A stretch of DNA of 64,000 bases from Pictodentalium vernedei (GCA_031216915.1 JAUFNR010000105.1:62001-126000), one strand, 5' to 3'. Shown: positions 31,366 to 42,095, counted from the first letter of the stretch. Made by a program: numbers and translations. The notes: a model not told the origin generated them from the letters alone.

Positions 31366-31990
31366 CCCCCCTCCCCCCCCCCCCCCCCCCCCCCCCCGTG
31401 ACCTTCACCTTGCAGATGCAGCAGAAACTATTATACACAACACACCTTCTGACTGTCCTTAACATTTGTAAAAAGGTTAACAATTGTACTATGATTCGTT
31501 TCTGAGTTATGGCTGAGACACAAATATTGACCAATTTTTAGTGTGACCTTGAAATGTGACCTTGACCTTGAAGGTACGAACCCAGCTATGGTGTGTGACA
31601 CATCCTCCCATTGTCTTTTATAATTGTGTGAAGTTTGATGTCAATTGTGACCTTCACATTGCAGATGCAGCAGAAATTATTATACACAACACACCTGACT
31701 GTCCTTAACATTTGTAAAAAGGTTAACAATTGTACTATGATTCGTTTCTGAGTTATGGCTGAGACATGAATATTGACCGATTTTTAGTGTGACCTTGACC
31801 TTGAAGGTACGAACCTGGCTATGGTGTGTGACACATCCTCCCATGATCCTTTATAATTGTGTGAAGTTTGATGACTGTGGCCCTAACAGTTTTCGAGTTA
31901 TTGGCTTGGACACACACATGCAGACACACGGACAGACACACGCACACTTCAATCACTATATACCACCCGACTTAAGTCAGGGTGCAAAAA
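31366..31990. repeat. poly-C tract and two-unit ~250-bp repeat with GACACACGGACAG/hairpin end
   Basis: About 32 nearly pure C at 31366-31397, then two units sharing GACCTTCACCTTGCAGATGC, TTCGTTTCTGAGTTATGGCT and CACATCCTCCCAT. The end is GACACACGGACAGACACACG, then a short hairpin CACCCGACTTAAGTCAGGGTG and CAAAAA. Confidence 0.75.
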
Positions 31991-32291
31991 ACAGGATTTC
32001 ACTGCACCAGCTTTATAAATGCAAGAAGTTGTTTTGCCTGATATTATTTATAATTTATGGTATATACATAGTGAACAATGATACATATTGAATTGTGAAC
32101 AATGTATCGTGGGTCAAGTGTGTCACAATTAATTGTTGCAGCCCTAGAGATTGTTGTGGCTCTCCAGTGATTTTCAAATGAGACCTGAATCACCTGTTTT
32201 ATTTTTATATTTCAAACTCTTTCTGAAAAAAAAAGCCTCCCTCTCGTCAAAAGATTCAGAAAAAATCACATGAGAAACAGGAATTCTTTTT

Positions 32292-32497
32292 TTAACCCTC
32301 TGCATACTGATGTCGAAATTTCAAAATATTAAGTTGTAAATTTTTCCCATAATACAACCAAGAATTTAACCAAGTCAGTCTTGTTTGACAGAGCTCAATG
32401 AGCTCTGTCAAACAAGACTGAATTGGTTAAATTCCTAGTTGCATTATGGGTTAAAGTTTCTGTTTGATAGTTTTCACACTGGAGTGCAGAGGGTTAA
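32292..32497. mobile_element. TTAA MITE family C, copy C2
   Basis: TTAACCCTCTGCATACTGAT and CTGGAGTGCAGAGGGTTAA. The central hairpin is GTCTTGTTTGACAGAGCTCA / TGAGCTCTGTCAAACAAGAC, perfect for ~30 bp per arm. Confidence 0.92.
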
Positions 32498-32725
32498 TTG
32501 ATTAATGTTAACATATTTTAACCTAAACTTTGGCACTTTTCAATAAGTTTACTTCCTCTTGTTAGTACTAAACAACATTCCTTCACTTCCTTTCTGTTTG
32601 ATAGTTTTCACACTGGCGTGCAGAGGGTTAATTGATTAATGTTAACATATTTTAACCTAAACTTTGGCACTTTTCAATAAGTTTACTTCCTCTTGTTAGT
32701 ACTAAACAACATTCCTTCACTTTTA
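32458..32725. repeat. ~134-bp tandem duplication starting inside C2
   Basis: TTCTGTTTGATAGTTTTCAC through AACATTCCTTCACTT is present twice in a row with one visible change near the start (GGAGTGC/GGCGTGC). The duplicated unit includes the last ~40 bp of C2. Confidence 0.9.
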
Positions 32726-33075
32726 TCACTTGAGGCATAAAAAATACATCTGTTTCAAACACCTATTTCCAAAAAGTATTGCCAAGTGTGATAGTTATGG
32801 TTTATTTATCACAATGCACTGATGAAAACATCAAAACTTACAAGATAAATAATTAAATACAAAGCCGAGGAAGCCACTTTAGTTGCTACAATCTTTAGGC
32901 AATCATTTTTTTAAGATATCTGGCTTAAAATATGTTTTAATACATTGATACAAATTTATTCTCTATGTTTTAAATAATAAGCTTAAGTTAAAAAAAAAAA
33001 AAAAACCTTTATCATATAACACATTTTTTGATGAATTGACCATTTTAATGGTAAATTTGAATTTTCAACTCTGTA
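32726..33075. other. intron sequence without recognised features
   Basis: Nothing was recognised. Confidence 0.5.
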
Positions 33076-33397
33076 TTAACCCTTTAAACACTGGCACCCT
33101 GGAAGATATAATTTCAATCAATACTGTCAACAGCGAAATGGGAAAACCATTCTGGTTTGTTGAGAGGTTCAGTAATAATTTAATCCAACGACCCTATTGG
33201 ATTAAATTATTACCGAGTCTCATTTCAGATTTTTTGCTCATTATATCATCTGTTTGTCCACTACCAATGTTTTCTTCATGCAAAAATTTTTTTACCATGA
33301 TTACCTTTTCTACTATATATGAAAAGCCTATGACATAAGTTTTCGCTTTATACACCAACTGTGGTGAACACGCCAGCAATGGTATTTCAATAGTTAA
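33076..33397. mobile_element. possible TTAA MITE family E (single copy)
   Basis: TTAACCCTTTAAACACTGGC at the left and a TTAA at 33394. A palindromic core TAATTTAATCCAACG...TTGGATTAAATTA lies at ~33175-33215. The right terminal repeat is poorly matched, so the boundary is tentative. Confidence 0.45.
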
Positions 33398-33419
33398 AAT
33401 TTACACCTACAGTTAAAAC

Positions 33420-33459
33420 TAGAAGTCCTGTCATGAACTGTGCACTTATCTAGGCTTAA
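33420..33459. mobile_element. TA-type MITE family P, left-end remnant P3
   Basis: CAGTTAAAACTAGAAGTCCT, then GTCATGAACTGTGCACTTATC, stopping at the TTAA where an H element begins. Confidence 0.8.
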
Positions 33460-33617
33460 CTGGTAGAGTGCTGGAAGCCCATATTTGGGCTTTATTCTGA
33501 ATTACAGGTGCTGCAACTTAATGGCTTCATATTCAGTGGATGTGCTTCATATTATTTTTGAATTAAAATAATTTAGTCTGAGAGGATTTGCCTTGTTACA
33601 ATTTATGGGAGAGTGCC
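33456..33617. mobile_element. TTAA MITE family H, truncated copy H3 in P3
   Basis: TTAACTGGTAGAGTGCTGGA up to the start of the hairpin (GGGAGAGTGCC). It then breaks into unrelated DNA. The insertion point is the TTAA of the P sequence AGGCTTAATTGC. Confidence 0.8.
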
Positions 33618-33749
33618 AAGTAAGTATATCCATAGAATTCAGCCTAACTTCCCTTTGTTCATTTTTGGGGGTCCAAGGGATTCAGTTCCTAAGCCTATTG
33701 TGGTGGTAAAAAGCATAAATTAGGGTAACAAATGAATGAAATTCATATA

Positions 33750-34078
33750 AGGCCTAAAAACATTAAAAATATGTTTCACAGGCCCCCTGTATGGTCCTTT
33801 TGGCTGCCGCTTACTCTCTTTTTATAACCAATGCAAACATAAAAAACCCCAAAATTAAGTGGTTTATACATGTATCTGATATTTTACCCAAGTCAATAAA
33901 ATTGTCCCTTGAGAGCAACAAGGCTTTGCAATTCTTTAGCACTGCAAAGCCTTATTGCACTCAAGGGACGTAATACATCACCACCCATGCTATTCTGTAG
34001 ATTATTATACCTAAAACATAAAACAAACCAAGAACATGAACTTTTTAATGGCAAAGAAATAATTACAAAAATAAACCA
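33750..34078. mobile_element. family I MITE, truncated copy 4
   Basis: AAGGCCTAAAAACATTAAAA at the left. The hairpin 33905-33970 is CCCTTGAGAGCAACAAGGCT.../GCCTTATTGCACTCAAGGGA. It ends at AAATAAACCAG without the right tip. Confidence 0.7.
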
Positions 34079-34999
34079 GTGGCTCAAGTGAGCGTAAAGC
34101 ACTCACCTGGCTCAAGTTATCAAAAGAGATGAGTGTATTAGTAAGTGATCAGCAGCAACAGCATTTTTTTTTATGGCAACTTTTTGGGCCATTCATTTCT
34201 GCTGGTCCTAGGAAAGCTTTCAAGCAAGCTCTGTCCTGTGAATTTTTGTTTTGTTTTCGACTAATGTGGTTCTCTCTACCACCATAAAAAAAAAAATTGG
34301 GGCATGAATGAAATACTTATGACCCAGTTATATACTACATGACAAATATGGTTCACATTGAATCTGAAAATAGAAATATTGAGTTTAGCCCAAAATTTGG
34401 GAGCCCAAATTTTGACTTACTGAGTTTTTTTTTAAAAAAGTGAATCTGCATCACTAAAGTAAGTTCCAAACAAGAAATCTAAGCATTGTTGCAAGTGGCT
34501 TATAAAAAGAGGATTTTAAAAGCATATTAGGCGTATGGAGCATTAACCCCACCCTAAGGGATATAGTAATTTGAAGGGAAAAATCAGAAGAGTAAATACA
34601 ATTTTTGGAACCCACATTGCAGTCTTGAGAGGGTTAAATTAAAGATATGCATACAGGAATCAGAAAAATGTTTCCAAGAAACCAGAAAAAAAAACGTATG
34701 TGCAGAGTAGTGAAAGGATTCATCATGAAACTGACCTATGCAGGAAAGAAGCGCGATCACGCTTGCGCTTCATCGCACCTCTAAATTGTACACCAGGAGC
34801 ATTAAAAATCACGCCCCTGTGCACGCTTTGTGTTAGTTGAGCAATCTGAACGTAATGGTCGGGACCCGACCAGTATTTTCAGATTGCTCAACTCGATTTG
34901 TGTACAAAAGAAATTCACTGTCATAACTCTTGTTTGTCATAATGATATGTAATCTGATGCTTAAATACATGAAATAACCCCCAAACCTGGTATTTTACA
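34079..34999. other. intron sequence, one strong hairpin
   Basis: No exon was seen. The palindrome at 34835-34893 has AGTTGAGCAATCTGAA and TTCAGATTGCTCAACT arms with an inner TGGTCGGGACCCGACCA. Confidence 0.55.
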
Positions 35000-35114
35000 T
35001 GTTGATAATAATTATAATCGAGTCAAATTGTGCTTGCGATTTCCATAACGCCATGTGATAATGGATATGTCCGGTTTCAATAAGAAGGGATAGGGTCGAT
35101 TCCTCCCAATCCAT

Positions 35115-35425
35115 CCATAAGGCGTTTCGTCCCGGGACGATTCGTCCCCTATGCATGGTACATTTTGTCCCTGGGATGATTCGTCTGCAAAACAAAATCT
35201 TGTAAAGAGTGGGTGTTACAAATAACTAATGGTGGTATATTTCATTGAAATACCTTTATTTGATATCATGAAACAAAGAAATCATATGCTAAGAATTAAA
35301 GATTGGACAAGAAACAAAAAAAAAACACGTACACACGATCACTAAAAATTACGTTCTTAACGGGTCCAGGTAGTATTGTCCCCGGGACGATTCATCCCTT
35401 ACTTTGTGAGACATTTCGTCCCCTT
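35115..35425. repeat. cluster of CGTCCCgGGGACG motifs
   Basis: TTTCGTCCCGGGACGATTCG, TTTTGTCCCTGGGATGATTC, ATTGTCCCCGGGACGATTCA and ATTTCGTCCCCTTG occur within 310 bp, just upstream of the hAT gene. Possibly subterminal motifs of that transposon (inference) or remains of type 1/2 hairpin bases, which share TTTCGTCCC. Confidence 0.5.
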
Positions 35426-35794
35426 GACAAAACAGACAAGAACAGGGTGGGGTGTATTCCATATGATATTTCAATCTCCTTTACGGGCCGTGTTTCTCCG
35501 AGGCAAAATAAATCAAATTCACGACACCGGTACCATTTAAATTGAACGGAAGGGATTGCAGTGTCAATCGAGTGTGTCAAGTGTGACATTGTATTGACCC
35601 AACTTAAGTTATCCATGCGGGAAGTTTGAATGCGAATTTCAGAAACATGTCAGACGCAAATAAATGTGTGACTGTGCAGTTGCAAACATATTTGAAATGG
35701 AATCTGGGGAATCAGATTGGACATGAGACTAGACTTGAAAATATGGTGTAAACTATGTGCACAACATGCAAACTCAATCTGAAAGGATCCAAGA

Positions 35795-36970
35795 TTGAGG
35801 GGATCTGCAGTCAGTGAGTTCGATCAATATGCCACAGGAACAGTTACAGAATTTGTAACCAAGCATACAGTCATAAGGCATTTAAATTCCAAAACCCATG
35901 CATTAGCTGCGGAGTGTGAGAGGGAGTCGCCAACCGCGCAGACTGAAACATTGTTTGACTTTGCTAAACAGCCAGGGCGTGAGACAAGCTCCGCTAATAG
36001 AAATGCAAATAACTCTTATGCTCACGGTAATAGTTCTGAAACAGCGTCGGGTCCTAAGCAAGCCAAGATAGACAATATGTTACAAGGACAAACCCGAGAT
36101 GTTTATAAAAAGCTGTTGAAGTCAGCTTACATGCTTGCAAGCAATGGCCTACCTCTGTATTCGTTTAAAACCATAATTCAGTGCCAGAAAGCAAACAGAG
36201 TTAAATTGTTGTGTGGGAACGAGAGCTCAAGAAAAGCACAAGACCTTATAAATGTCCTCGCGGAAGCTGTGAGAAGTAAAGTGACTGATATAATGAACTC
36301 TGACATATGTTACTATGCTGTTCTAAGTGATGGGTCCCAGGCCTGCAAAACGGGTTCTGAGAAAGAACTAATTCTGTTACGTGTCCTCAGAGATGGCAAG
36401 CCCCAGTATTTTTATGCCGCTCTACAGGACATAGACAGTTATGGTGATGCTAACGCTGAAAATATAAAGCGTAGCATTGATGATGCCCTGACCAAAAAAA
36501 TTGAAATTTTGCCCCCCTGTAGGTTTATACGGTCAATGGTGTCCGCCACAACAGATGGCACTTCCATCAATACAGGGGAATACCGTGGTGTACTGACGCG
36601 ACTTCGAGAGGATGGTCGAGACAGGTTGATGCCAGTCCACTGTGTGATGCACAGAGTGGAGTTGGCCATCCGTGATGTCATCGTGAAGGAAAAATCTTTA
36701 GGCGGCATTAAAGACTTCCTTAAAATGCTTTACTATACTTTTAAACAATCACCCAAACTTAAGAGGCACTTAAAAGACCATGGCAAATTGTTGGGGGTTA
36801 GGATATTGAATTTTCCCAAAGTTCATGGCACAAGATTTGTAGCACACCAAAAGCGGGGACTGGATCACTTGATTAATAACTGGGCAGTTCTCTGTCAAGT
36901 TTTAGAAAATATGCTTGCAGACCTCTCGGTGAAGAACATGCAAAGTAAATTGTCAGGGATTTTTAAATGA
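35795..36970 (+). pseudogene. hAT transposase, N-terminal and catalytic part
   Basis: Frame of 391 codons (opens at a TTG, not a true start). Upstream in the same frame (from ~35734) is WCKLCAQHANSI, then a TGA. With VIRHLNSKTH (residues 27-36) it forms a C-x2-C...H-x5-H BED/TTF-like finger. LSDGSQACKTGSEKELI (from ~177) carries the first catalytic Asp and ATTDGTSINTGEYRGVL (from ~251) the second. VHCVMHRVELAIRDV (from ~281) has the hAT C-x2-H motif. The frame ends at GIFK shortly before the inserted array. Confidence 0.88.
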
Positions 36971-36989
36971 AAGTGTCAATGACACTGTA

Positions 36990-39190
36990 GCTCAACTTGA
37001 CAAACTTGAACTTGGTAAGTTATAAATGAAATGGCAAAATTGAAGATCATTGGGACCAATGTCAGTTTTTTTGCCAGTGGCAACATTTTTTGACAGAAAC
37101 CGAAGAAAATCGATAGCTCCCATCTAGAGGCCTCCCCAAAACAAGCATGCCAGGTTTCAAAGCAATCCGATCATAAATGTGCCCTGTAGGGTGTACAAAA
37201 GGGAAATATTGTGGTCTGACTAGACTAAATTCTAAGAACGTTGGCCGTGGCAACATTTTTTGATGGAAATGGAAGAAAATCGATAGCTCCCATCTAGAGG
37301 TCACCGTAAATAAGCATACCAGGTTTCAAAGCAATCTAATCATAAATGAGCCCTGTAGGGTGAGCCAAAGGGAAATATTGTGGTCTGACTAAACTAAGTT
37401 CTAAGAATGTTGGCTGCGGCAACATTTTTTGATGGAAATTGAAGAAAATCGATAGCTCCCATCTAGAGGTCACCCCAAACAAGCATGAAAGGTTTCAAAG
37501 CAATCCGATCATAAATGTGCCCTGTAGGGTGTGCCAAAGGGAAATATCGAGTCTTCTGACTAAATCAAGTTCTAAGAACGTTGGCCGCGGTGACATTTTT
37601 TGATGGAAATTGAAGAAAATCGATAGCTCCCATCTAGAGGTCTCCCCAAACAAGCATGCCAGGTTTCAAAGCAATCCGATCATAAATGTACCCTGTAGGG
37701 TGTGCCAAAGGGAAATATTGAGTCTTCTGACTAAACTAAATTCTAAGAACGTTGGCCGCGGCAACATTTTTTGACAGAAATTGAAGAAAATCGCTAGCTC
37801 CCATCTAGAGGTCTCCCCAAACAAGCATACCAGGTTTCAAAGCAATCAAATCATAAATGTGCCCTGTAGGGTGTGCCAAAGGGAAATATTGTGGTCTGAC
37901 TAAACTGAGTTCTAAAAACGTTGGCCGCGGCAACATTTTTTGATGGAAATTGAAGAAAATCGATAGCTCCCATCTAGATGTCACCACAAACAAGCATGCC
38001 AGGTTTCAAAGCAATCCGATCATAAATGTACCCTGTAGGGTGTGCCAAAGGGAAATATTGAGTCTTCTGACTAAACTAAGTTCGAAGAACGTTGGCCGCG
38101 GCAACATTTTTTGACAGAAATTGAAGACAATCGATTGCTCCCATCTAGAGGTCTCCCCAAATAAGCATACCAGGTTTCAAAGCAATCTGATCATAAATGG
38201 GGCGTGTAGGGTGTGCCAAAGGGAAATATTGAGGTCTGACTGAACTAAGTTCTATGAACGTTGGCCGTGGCAACATTTTTTGCAGGAAATTAAAGAAAAT
38301 CGATAGCTCCCATCTAGAGGTCACCCTAAATAAGCATACCAGGTTTCAAAGCAATCAAATCATAAATGTGCCCTGTAGGGTGTGCCAAAGGGAAATATTG
38401 TGGTTTGACTAAACTAAGTTCTAAGAACGTTGGCCGCGGCAACATTTTTTGACAGAAATTGAAGAAAATCGATAGCTCCCATCTAGAGGTCACCCCAAAC
38501 AAGCATGTCAGGTTTCAAAGCAATCTGATCATAAATGTACCCTGTAGGGTGTGCCAAAGGGAAATATTGAGTCTTCTGACTAAACTAAGTTCTAAGAACG
38601 TTGGCCGCGGCAACATGTTTTGACAGAAATTGAAGAAAATCGATAGCTCCCATCTAGAGGTCTCCCCAAACAAGCATAACAGGTTTCAAAGCAATCTGAT
38701 CGTAAATATACCCTGTAGGGTGTGCCAAAGGGAAATATTGAGGTCTGACTAAACTAAGTTCTACGAACGTTGGCCGTGGCAACATTTTTTGCTGGAAATT
38801 GAAGAACATCGATAGCTCCCATCTAGAGGTCACCCTAAATAAGCGTATCAGGTTTCAAAGCAATCAAATCATAAATGTGCCCTGTAGGGTGTGCCAAAGG
38901 GAAATATTGTGGTTTGACTAAACTAAGTTCTAAGAACGTTGGCCGCGGCAACATTTTTTGACGGAAATTGAAGAAAATCGATAGCTCCCATCTAGAGGTC
39001 ACCCCAAACAAGCATAAGAAGTTTCAAAGTAATCTGATCATAAATGCGACCTGTGAGGTGTGCCAAAGGAAATTGTGGACGTACGTACTAACATACTAAT
39101 GTACTAACATACTAACGTACGTACGTACGTACGTACGCCGACGGACGGGAAGTGATGGCAATAGCTCAGCTTGACTTTGTCAAGTTGAGC
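36990..39190. mobile_element. TIR-bounded satellite element inserted in the hAT gene
   Basis: The ends GCTCAACTTGACAAA and TTTGTCAAGTTGAGC are perfect 15-bp inverted repeats, each flanked by TA (36988-36989, 39191-39192). The interior is a tandem array plus a GTACGTACG...GACGGACGG tract. There is no coding capacity, so it is non-autonomous. The hAT frames lie directly on each side. Confidence 0.85.
37060..39085. repeat. 170-bp tandem array, about 12 monomers
   Basis: Each monomer holds CAACATTTTTTGACAGAAAT, ATCGATAGCTCCCATCTAGA, CAGGTTTCAAAGCAATC and CCCTGTAGGGTGTGCCAAAG. The start of each monomer is 169-170 bp from the next (37081, 37251, 37420 ... 38949). Variants such as GTGGTCTGACT and GAGTCTTCTGACT alternate irregularly. 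Confidence 0.95.
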
Positions 39191-39192
39191 TA

Positions 39193-39710
39193 AAAATTAA
39201 GGGATTTTAGATTTTTTTGCCGATGTTTGTTCTATCAGCAGATATTGACACAGCTAACATTTTTATCATTGGCATTTGAGAAAGATAACCTTCTCCTTTT
39301 CCAAGTTACTCTGGCTATAAACTTATCTCTGAGCTCAATGAAATGATCAATGGTGACTGTAATACGCCCGTGCCACCTTCCGAGGCATTTTTTAAAGCAG
39401 TGTCAGTAGCTGTTGATGGTTCAACAATCACAACTACACTTCTCAAGAAGGGTCACAAATGCCGAAAAATTATAAATAGGGAGTATACAGATGTGAAGTA
39501 CGAGTGTATGGTTAATACAAACTATGACACTGTTGGCAGTGACATAGAAGGTTTTAAGAATAGGCTAGTACTGGCAGTGATATCGTGTATTCAAACAAGA
39601 TTTGAATCAATTATTCTCAACTCTGATATATACAAGCACATGATGTGGTTAGATCCAGCTACCTGGGTTAACAGTGAAAAGGAGTTGAGTCCATTAAATT
39701 TTTAGCCGAC
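39193..39710 (+). pseudogene. hAT transposase, middle part
   Basis: From ~39198 a short frame reads KLRDFRFFCRCLFYQQILTQ and ends at a TGA near 39345. It is followed in another frame by 39343-39705 (INGDCNTPVPPSEAFF ... DIYKHMMWLDPATW). It resembles the region between the catalytic core and the C-terminal dimerisation domain of ZNF862-like hAT proteins. Confidence 0.72.
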
Positions 39711-39761
39711 CATTTTAAAATACCGTTAGAGGCTCATAATTTTGACTTCAGTAAAGTAAAG

Positions 39762-40094
39762 TTGGAATGGAGGGGCTTAAAGCATACTGTTAACATTTTT
39801 TATTGTGGCGTAGCAGCCAGTAAGATGTGGAAAAGAATATTTCAATATAAGAGAGCTGAATTTTCCAACATCTGCCTTCTAGCAGAAATTGTATTGGTAG
39901 TGAGTGCCAGTAATGGTATTGTTGAATCAGGGTTTAGTCACTTGACGGCTATGCTGTCCGATAGGAGGTTGAGCATGAGCCATAAAACCATGGAAAATCT
40001 TTTAATTATAAAGGGTAACCACTTTGTGTGGTCACAAACTGAATTAGAAGAATTAATTGAATCTGCCTGTAATCGGTACGCATCAAAATGACAT
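39762..40094 (+). pseudogene. hAT transposase, C-terminal dimerisation domain
   Basis: A 109-codon frame with SASNGIVESGFSHLTAMLSD, RRLSMSHKTMENLLIIKGNH. This is the hAT family C-terminal signature (small residues, E-x-x-FS, RxxLS, xxLLxIxxN). It ends CNRYASK. Confidence 0.88.
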
Positions 40095-40129
40095 GTCACC
40101 GTAATAGAAAATTCAACCTTCCATTTACT

Positions 40130-40280
40130 GTCACATTCAAGCGTGTGTAAGAGGAAACGCAGGGACAGTGACAGTAATTCGGAGTCGTCCGCATCTGAGA
40201 GTGAATTGGATTCAGATAGTCCATTCATAGTTGACTCTTCTTCATCTGAATCTGGGTCCGAGTCAGACAGTGCAAACTAA
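40130..40280 (+). pseudogene. acidic Ser-rich tail of the hAT protein, in a shifted frame
   Basis: Frame SVCKRKRRDSDSNSESSASE, then SELDSDSPFIVDSSSSESGS ending ESDSAN and TAA. A basic KRKRR cluster followed by Ser/Asp/Glu repeats looks like a nuclear-localisation and acidic tail. It reads directly on from the previous part after a frame change. Confidence 0.6.
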
Positions 40281-40489
40281 ACGCAAAGCAAGCATTTTCC
40301 CATAGGTAGTGATACATGAGTAACTGCCATCTTGACAAGCCTGTTCTTGTTGATATCTAGACTATAATGTACGGTTTTATTGAGTGCATGTTTTAAACAG
40401 CATAACCATTCACCAATACTACTTTTCTACGTACTAAAATAAAAAAGCATGTGTTGTATTCCATAAATGTGTGTTTTTTTTTAAAAACA

Positions 40490-40750
40490 ACCTATTCTCG
40501 ACGCTTGGAGCAGACGGCACTCGTAAGAAAAATTTTCGTGTAACTAAAAAAATTATACAATTACATTATGATTTTTTGCTTTCAAGCATAGGTCGCGACC
40601 CGGCATTCAAACAAGCGTGACACGCTCGTTTGGATGAGGGGGCCACAACCTATGTTTTGGAAGCAAAAAATGAAAATCTTAAAAATAAGGAATAGCGATT
40701 TTCGTGTGTAGCGGCGGCTGTTTTCTCCGTTGCGCTAGGTAAAGAGATAA
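40490..40750. mobile_element. family B-like MITE, diverged copy B8
   Basis: A palindromic core CAAACAAGCGTGACACGCTC GTTTG flanked by AGCATAGGTCGCGACCC and GGCCACAACCTATGTTTTGG, ending GCGCTAGGTAAAGAGATAA. Left terminal sequences are diverged (CAGACGGCACTCG). Confidence 0.65.
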
Positions 40751-41325
40751 ATCTGATTTGCGTATTGATATTCTTGTTGAAATTTTCCTTTGAGAACTAT
40801 TTCATTCAACATCTCATAAATTATATCCAATTCTCCTAAAATTATAATATCTCAGCTAATCAGGATGCTGAATGTGTTTGCGTCATAGCACACTGAGCTT
40901 TGGGTTATCTGATTGGACAGTCAATAGAAACTGAAACAATTCCCTGTCACATAGTTGTGTTGGAAAATCGAAATGTCAACTTTCTAAACCACATTGTTGA
41001 ATTCTTCCACAAAAATGACTCGATATATTTTATATTTCAAATTCACGAATGAAACGTGAAATATGAGGACTAATATTTCACATAGACAAACAACCCCCCG
41101 ATCCATTAATGTTCTGCCTACTGGTACAAGGTATACCAACGTTTATTTATCAAAATACGATGCCAAGTTATCAGAATCACCCAATTTTCGTGACACTAGT
41201 GTTGCACTTGTGTGTCCACCCCAAGCAGACTGGTTGGAGCAATAACGCCTAATTTTTTATTCCGTCCAGTTTGGGAGTATTAAGCAAACTAAAGCACAAT
41301 TATCAATTCATGCTTCATGGCTCAT
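40751..41325. other. intron or upstream sequence without recognised features
   Basis: Nothing was recognised. Confidence 0.5.
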
Positions 41326-41622
41326 AGAAAGTTTTTTTGGAAGCGCGATTGCGCCTCTGGGTGCAAAATAACAAGCGCGCTTTTTCGCTCCTCTACAAAA
41401 TATTCCCGCAAAGGCCTGCATCAGCAGCTTGTCACAAAGATCCCTCATACCAAATTTCATTGAAATCCATCTACTCACTGTTGAGATATCGCTGCAGATG
41501 GACAGATGCACTGACTGATGGACAGACACTCAGAAGGATGGATGCATGGACAGACAGACCTGTGCATGTAATCGAGTATACCCCTCTTTCTCTTTGGAAG
41601 AGGGGGGGTCTAAAAAAGAAGT
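41326..41622. repeat. repeat with GGACAGAC tract and terminal hairpin
   Basis: CCTCATACCAAATTTCATTG precedes GATGGACAGATGCACTGACT-type repeats, a hairpin CCCCTCTTTCTCTTTGGAAG AGGGGG and TCTAAAAAA. Same end plan as at 12.66, 31.99, 39.19 and 47.7 kb. Confidence 0.65.
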
Positions 41623-41679
41623 GAAATTTTCATTCTCTGTAAACTGAAAAGAACTACCAACTCATTTATATTCTCAGTA

Positions 41680-42076
41680 CAGTGGAGTCCACTTAATTGT
41701 ATATCTCTTAACTGAATAACCCTGTTAATTGAATATACAAAACCAATTTGACCTGTTAATTGAATATGGGTTATAGAGTAAACTCCTGTTAACTGAATAA
41801 AAAATCTTGTTACCTGTCACAAAATTACCATGACTCTCACCAGTTTTCCTTTGTTTATAGACCTATTTGCCCTCAGTACATCCAATACAGGCATTTAATC
41901 TATTATATCTTGTTTGACAGAGCTCATGGAGCTCTGTCAAACAAGATGTTATAGAATAAATGCTAAGTTTATCTCTAGAATACAGGAAAGTGACACCATC
42001 CCTGTTAATAGAATACTCCTGTTAACTGAATGATTTTCAATGGCAAAGTGGCTATTCAATTAACAGGGTTCCACTG
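41680..42076. mobile_element. TA-type MITE family N, copy N2
   Basis: CAGTGGAGTCCACTTAATTG and CAATTAACAGGGTTCCACTG between TA dinucleotides. The central hairpin TTGTTTGACAGAGCTCATGG AGCTCTG is shared with N1 and family C. It ends 18 nt from the splice donor of the exon at 42096. Confidence 0.87.
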
Positions 42077-42095
42077 TATATGCATAATTTTTTAC

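Larger units (their letters stand above)
35648..40280 (+). pseudogene. broken hAT transposase gene (ZNF862-like), whole span
   Basis: The pieces in order are a zinc-finger region (35734-35905), a 391-codon frame with the catalytic core (35795-36970), a foreign array (36990-39190), two further frames (39343-39705, 39762-40091) and an acidic tail (~40130-40280). The gene carries an early in-frame TGA, frame changes, and a 2.2-kb insertion. Element ends were not found. Confidence 0.88.

Noticed and set aside
37014-39190. The 170-bp array as a spliced intron of the hAT gene (GTAAGT at 37014)
   Set aside because: The upstream frame has already stopped and the array has its own inverted repeats with TA flanks, which fits an insertion better.
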